Shown in pieces: positions 60,467 to 64,000 of a stretch of 64,000 nucleotides of DNA. The stretch covers positions 62,001 through 126,000 of the forward strand of contig NZ_JACHJL010000010.1 in assembly GCF_014203645.1 (NCBI RefSeq), read 5' to 3'. Origin of the DNA: Streptomyces zagrosensis (GTDB lineage: Bacteria; Actinomycetota; Actinomycetes; Streptomycetales; Streptomycetaceae). The position numbers were made by a program, and so were the translations under genes. The notes under the pieces were generated by a model that saw nothing but the letters and a program-made list of their open reading frames with translations, did no database searches and was not told the DNA's origin. Position 1 is the stretch's first letter. Every line of letters starts with the position of its first letter.

Positions 60467-63400
60467 GACCGTCCTCCTTGCCCGGCAGTGGTGAGCTGCC
60501 CATCGATGAACTCGCCGAGCAGCGAGACCGATGGATGGTCGAACACGCTGGAGGCGGAGAGCGGCAGCCGGAAGCACAGTTCCAGGGCGTTCTTCAGCTC
60601 GACGGCGGCCAGCGAGTCGAGGCCGACCTCGAAGAAGCGGGCGTCTGGGGGCACATCGTCGGCGCCGTCGAAGTGCAGCAGATCGGCAATGACGCCGCGC
60701 ACCACGAGGGAGACTCCCTGTCGTCGCTCCGACTTGGAGAGCTGGAGCAGCGCGTCCAGGTCCACGTTGACGGCTGTGTTCTGTTTGGCGCGGCCGACCT
60801 GGTGATAGAGCGCGTTGGGAAGTGGACGGGTTGCCACGCACTGGTCCCAGTCCACCTCGGCGATGGTCACCTGGGCCGGTGGCCGTTCGAGGAGCCTGAT
60901 GAGTGAGCGCATTCCGGTGGTCGGTTTGAAGAAGCCGAAGCCCTGGTGCTCGACGTTGGCGATGTGCTGCTCGTCCATGGTGGCGGCGAGGCCAATCTCG
61001 CCCCAAGCGCCCCAGTTGACGCTCATGCCGGGTTGCCCTGCCGCGCGCCGTCGCCACATCAAGGTGTCCAAGAACGCATTGCCCGCCGCGTAGTTGGCCT
61101 GTCCGCGGGAGCCGAGCACGGAGGTGAGCGACGAGTAGCCGATGAAGAATGTGAGCTCGGGGTGGGAGGCCGCTTCCTGGTGCAGCAGATGGGTGCCGTA
61201 GACCTTGGCGCCGAAGACGGTGTCCAGGCTCTCCCAGGTCTGTGCGGTCACCGGGGCGTCGGCCAGCACTCCGGCCGCATGGATGATTCCGCCGAGCGGC
61301 TGTGGCCGGGAGCGTAGGTCCGCGCTGACCCGGCGTACGTCGTCGGCCTCGCTCACATCGGCGGCGTAGGTGATGACCTCGGTGTCGGGGCCGAGCCGGG
61401 TCTGTAGCGCGGCGAGTTCCGTCTCGGAGGGCGTACGCCGCCCCATGAGCGCGATGTGCCGGGCACCGAGCCCGACGAGCTTTTCCGCCGCGAGCTGCCC
61501 CAGCGAGCCAAGGCCCCCGGTGACCAGGTAGGTGCGGTCGGGCCCGATCTCGGCCGGCGGCGCCGCAGGCAGATTCTCGTCGTGGAAGGCGATGACCGCC
61601 TTGCCGGTGAGGGCACCCCGGCTGACCGCGCCGAACGCCTCGTCGATCTCGTCGAGGGTGTAGGTGGTGGTGGGCAGCGGTGTGAACTCCCCGGTTGATA
61701 CGAGTTCGGCCAAGGTGGCCAGGGCATCGCCCGCCCGTTGCCTGGTGCGCTCGGCCGATACGTCGCTGTCATCGATGTAGGTGATGTCCGGGCGGGTCTG
61801 TGCGACCTCCTGCGCGCTCAACAGACCGACCTTGCCGAGTTCTACGAAGTGACCGCCCGGTGCCACGGCCCGCAGACTCACCTGGGCGAAGTCCTTGTCG
61901 AGGCTGTTGAGGACGATGTGCACGCCCTTGCCTTCGGTGGCCTTCAGCACCTCGTCGGCGAAGTTGTGGCTACGTGAGTTCATCAGGTGCTGTACGCCCT
62001 GGGAGCGCAGCAGCGGCCACTTGTGTGGACTCGCGGTGGCATAAACCTCGGCCCCGGCCCGCTGGGCGAGCCGTACCGCGGCCTGTCCCACGCCACCGGC
62101 TGCCGCGTGGATGAGGACGCGATCGCCCTTCTTAATGCCGGCCAGCCGGTGCAGCGCATGGTGGGCGACGAGGAACGCGGTGGGCAGCGCTGCAGCCTGG
62201 GCGAAGGTGAGCTGCTCGGGCTTGCGGACGGCTTGTGCGGACTCGACGGTCACCTGTCGCCGGAGGCTGCCGAGATGGGCGACCATCACCTCGTCCCCGA
62301 TGGTGAAGGAGGCTTCGGGCCCTGCCGCGATGACCTCGCCTGCGCACTCTTGGCCAAGTGGGAGCTCCAGTGGCCCGGTGCCTGCCTCTTCGGCGAAGAC
62401 CCGGTGTAGCCCCAGTACGTTGAAGACGTCCTTGAGCGACAATCCGGCTGCCCGCACCCGGACCCGGACCTCGCTCCCCTGCGGCTCCGGCTCCTCCTGG
62501 AGCGGCGCTGCGACGACGCCGGTGAACTGGCCGTACTCCTTGATGACCAGTTCGACGTCCGCTGTGGACGGGCCGCCGGTGCCGGCGTAGACGCGGCGCA
62601 CGTGCCGCAGCCCTGAGCGGTAGGCCACCTGGTACTCGGTGGAGTCCTTGGCCGCCCATTCGTCGAGCAGCGCCGGGTAGGCCCCGGTGCTGCCGCGTAC
62701 GGGCAGGTCGATGAGGGTCACGCGCTGGGCGGGGTACTCGGTCCACATCACATGGCCAAAGCCCCATAGCGTGGCCGCCGCCCAAGTGGCTTCCTCGTCC
62801 CCGCCCTCGGGTCGATCTCCCGGCACCCATTGCCCACCCTCGGTGATGAGCCACAGGCGCTGGTCACGGCCGAAGCCGACCTCCTCCAGCGCGTCCCGCA
62901 AGATGAGCAGATCGCGGTAGTTGCGCTCGCACTCCGAGCGCAGCGACTCCTGCGCGTCCCGCCTGGGCTGCCAGAACCAGCACACGTCGGCAGGGCGGTC
63001 GCGCAGCGCTGCCGTCGTCTCGGCGGCGCTCGCCACGACCGTGAGGGTGACGTTGTGGTCCTTGGCAGGCTCGGCCAGTTCGGCGAGGCCCTGCTCGCCT
63101 GGGCCGATGAGCAACGCGTGCCGTGGCTCTGGGTCGGCCGCGCGCAGCGAGCGCTTGACCCAGCGCAGTTCGGAGTACATCCGGTCGCGGTCCGGGGCCG
63201 CGTTCGCCACCTGCCGCAATGTCAGTCGCTCCATGACGAAGACGGTCCGGTCGCCTTCGAGGACGAGCAGGTCAAGAACAGGGCCGGGCGGCTGGGCGGC
63301 ATCGGGCGCATCGGTGTCGTGGGCCGTGCTGTGCTCGGGTGCGGCAAGCCGCAGCACGCTGCGCAGCTTTGCCCCGCGCGGCTTCTTCAGCAGTCGGCAG

Positions 63401-64000
63401 CTTCCGATGCCAACCGGCATGGCGACGACGTCGCTGTCACCGCTCAACGCGGTGATGGTCTGGAAGGCGCAGTCGAGGATGGCCGGTGGCAGGTGTTCGG
63501 CGCTGGCCCCGTCTTGGCCGCGCAGTTCGCCGATGGCCAGGTCGGTGCCGTGTGCCTCGGCCTGTGTGAGCCCCTGGAAGAGGGGTCCGTAGCCGACGCC
63601 GAGTTCGGTGAAGTCGGCGTAGATATCGTCTGCTGTGAACCGCGAGCTTGGTTCGCCCGCCTGCTCGGCCAACTCGCGCAACTGCTGCTCGGTCTCCGCC
63701 AGCGCGGGGGCGGGTCCCGTAGCAACAGTGGCGGTGATGTGCCGCCGCTCAATGGCCTTGGTGCCGGGCTCGTCTCCCGGCAGGAGGCTGACGATCTCGA
63801 CGTCGGCAGGGCCGTCCGGGCGCGGGACCAGCCGGGTGCGGAGTTCGACGCTGCCTTCTTCGGCGATGAACAGTGCCTCGTGAATACTGACGTCGGTGAT
63901 GGGCAGCGCGCTTTCGCCGTACACGGCGTCTTGGAGCGCGATCAGCATCTCGACGTATCCGGCGCCGGGGAAGACGATTTTGCCCATGACCTTGTGGTCG
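60463..64000 (-). CDS. Highly reducing type I PKS, 5' part outside window
   Basis: The frame is open at base 64000; 1178 codons are visible. In order: DH starting at the edge with HKVMGKIVFP (HxxxGxxxxP, catalytic His at 63994-63996) and LDCAFQ (D-x-x-x-Q), a structural KR region with Trp/Arg-rich WFWQPRRDAQESL, ER (about 62600-61650; GQECAGEV, then HAAAGGVGQAAVRLAQ), KR (about 61560-60990; TGGLGSLG, Tyr in QANYAAGNAF), and ACP (VGLDSLAAVEL, about 60760-60540). The KR has GVLADA rather than LDD. No thioesterase follows. Sequence style differs clearly from the modular PKSs of region 1, closer to iterative fully reducing lipid-type PKSs. KS and AT are expected beyond the edge. It is first in the coupled operon visible here. 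Confidence 0.95.
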   Translation of the reverse strand, partial: DHKVMGKIVFPGAGYVEMLIALQDAVYGESALPITDVSIHEALFIAEEGSVELRTRLVPRPDGPADVEIVSLLPGDEPGTKAIERRHITATVATGPAPALAETEQQLRELAEQAGEPSSRFTADDIYADFTELGVGYGPLFQGLTQAEAHGTDLAIGELRGQDGASAEHLPPAILDCAFQTITALSGDSDVVAMPVGIGSCRLLKKPRGAKLRSVLRLAAPEHSTAHDTDAPDAAQPPGPVLDLLVLEGDRTVFVMERLTLRQVANAAPDRDRMYSELRWVKRSLRAADPEPRHALLIGPGEQGLAELAEPAKDHNVTLTVVASAAETTAALRDRPADVCWFWQPRRDAQESLRSECERNYRDLLILRDALEEVGFGRDQRLWLITEGGQWVPGDRPEGGDEEATWAAATLWGFGHVMWTEYPAQRVTLIDLPVRGSTGAYPALLDEWAAKDSTEYQVAYRSGLRHVRRVYAGTGGPSTADVELVIKEYGQFTGVVAAPLQEEPEPQGSEVRVRVRAAGLSLKDVFNVLGLHRVFAEEAGTGPLELPLGQECAGEVIAAGPEASFTIGDEVMVAHLGSLRRQVTVESAQAVRKPEQLTFAQAAALPTAFLVAHHALHRLAGIKKGDRVLIHAAAGGVGQAAVRLAQRAGAEVYATASPHKWPLLRSQGVQHLMNSRSHNFADEVLKATEGKGVHIVLNSLDKDFAQVSLRAVAPGGHFVELGKVGLLSAQEVAQTRPDITYIDDSDVSAERTRQRAGDALATLAELVSTGEFTPLPTTTYTLDEIDEAFGAVSRGALTGKAVIAFHDENLPAAPPAEIGPDRTYLVTGGLGSLGQLAAEKLVGLGARHIALMGRRTPSETELAALQTRLGPDTEVITYAADVSEADDVRRVSADLRSRPQPLGGIIHAAGVLADAPVTAQTWESLDTVFGAKVYGTHLLHQEAASHPELTFFIGYSSLTSVLGSRGQANYAAGNAFLDTLMWRRRAAGQPGMSVNWGAWGEIGLAATMDEQHIANVEHQGFGFFKPTTGMRSLIRLLERPPAQVTIAEVDWDQCVATRPLPNALYHQVGRAKQNTAVNVDLDALLQLSKSERRQGVSLVVRGVIADLLHFDGADDVPPDARFFEVGLDSLAAVELKNALELCFRLPLSASSVFDHPSVSLLGEFIDGQLTTAGQGGRS

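Overview
The window comes from a high-GC actinomycete, most probably a Streptomyces. Supporting signs are the modular type I polyketide synthases (PKSs), two SARP-family activators, an HTH/DUF574 methyltransferase pair typical of streptomycetes, and rare TTA leucine codons confined to a few genes. It holds parts of two different polyketide loci separated by about 20 kb of regulatory, transport and general-metabolism genes. Every call below was made by reading the sequence. No database search was possible, so no product compound is named.

Region 1 (1-34767) is a modular type I PKS locus, all PKS genes on the minus strand. Three genes run head to tail with 42-nt gaps: PKS B (22809-13432; loading KSQ-AT-ACP plus KS-AT-DH-KR-ACP), PKS C (13389-6547; KS-AT-DH-ER-KR-ACP) and PKS D (6504 to beyond base 1; KS-AT-DH-KR-ACP-KS...). 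Their tails and heads carry matching docking segments. A fourth gene, PKS A (34767-25639), is separate and also starts with a KSQ-AT-ACP loading module, followed by KS-AT-DH-KR-ACP. So the locus has two chain-starting PKSs: A is predicted to start with propionyl, B with acetyl. Between them lie a methyltransferase (23061-23870) and a SARP regulator (24577-25353), both on the plus strand. An IclR regulator (35495-36313) sits beyond PKS A. PKS A and the IclR gene contain in-frame TTA codons, which links them to bldA control.

Region 2 (about 36300-56150) is mostly not biosynthetic. It holds small paralogous hypothetical proteins, a membrane-anchored lytic polysaccharide monooxygenase, an ArsR-SRPBCC fusion regulator, a YchJ-family protein, the DUF574 methyltransferase/HTH pair, a LysR/MFS divergent pair, a TetR/imine-reductase-like divergent pair, a hypothetical gene with three TTA codons, an APC permease, a GNAT acetyltransferase, a secreted endonuclease I and a Tat-exported amidohydrolase. 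Several intergenic regions carry near-perfect inverted repeats placed where local operators would be expected (LysR, TetR and ArsR-type) and one IdeR/DmdR-like iron box.

Region 3 (56469-64000) is the edge of a second locus. A SARP activator faces a tightly coupled minus-strand operon: a highly reducing PKS (DH-ER-KR-ACP visible, no thioesterase, 5' part outside the window), an AMP-dependent acyl ligase, a cytochrome P450 and a 3Fe-4S ferredoxin. The PKS/ligase and P450/ferredoxin junctions overlap by 4 nt and 1 nt. This suggests a reduced acyl chain that is activated and then oxidised.
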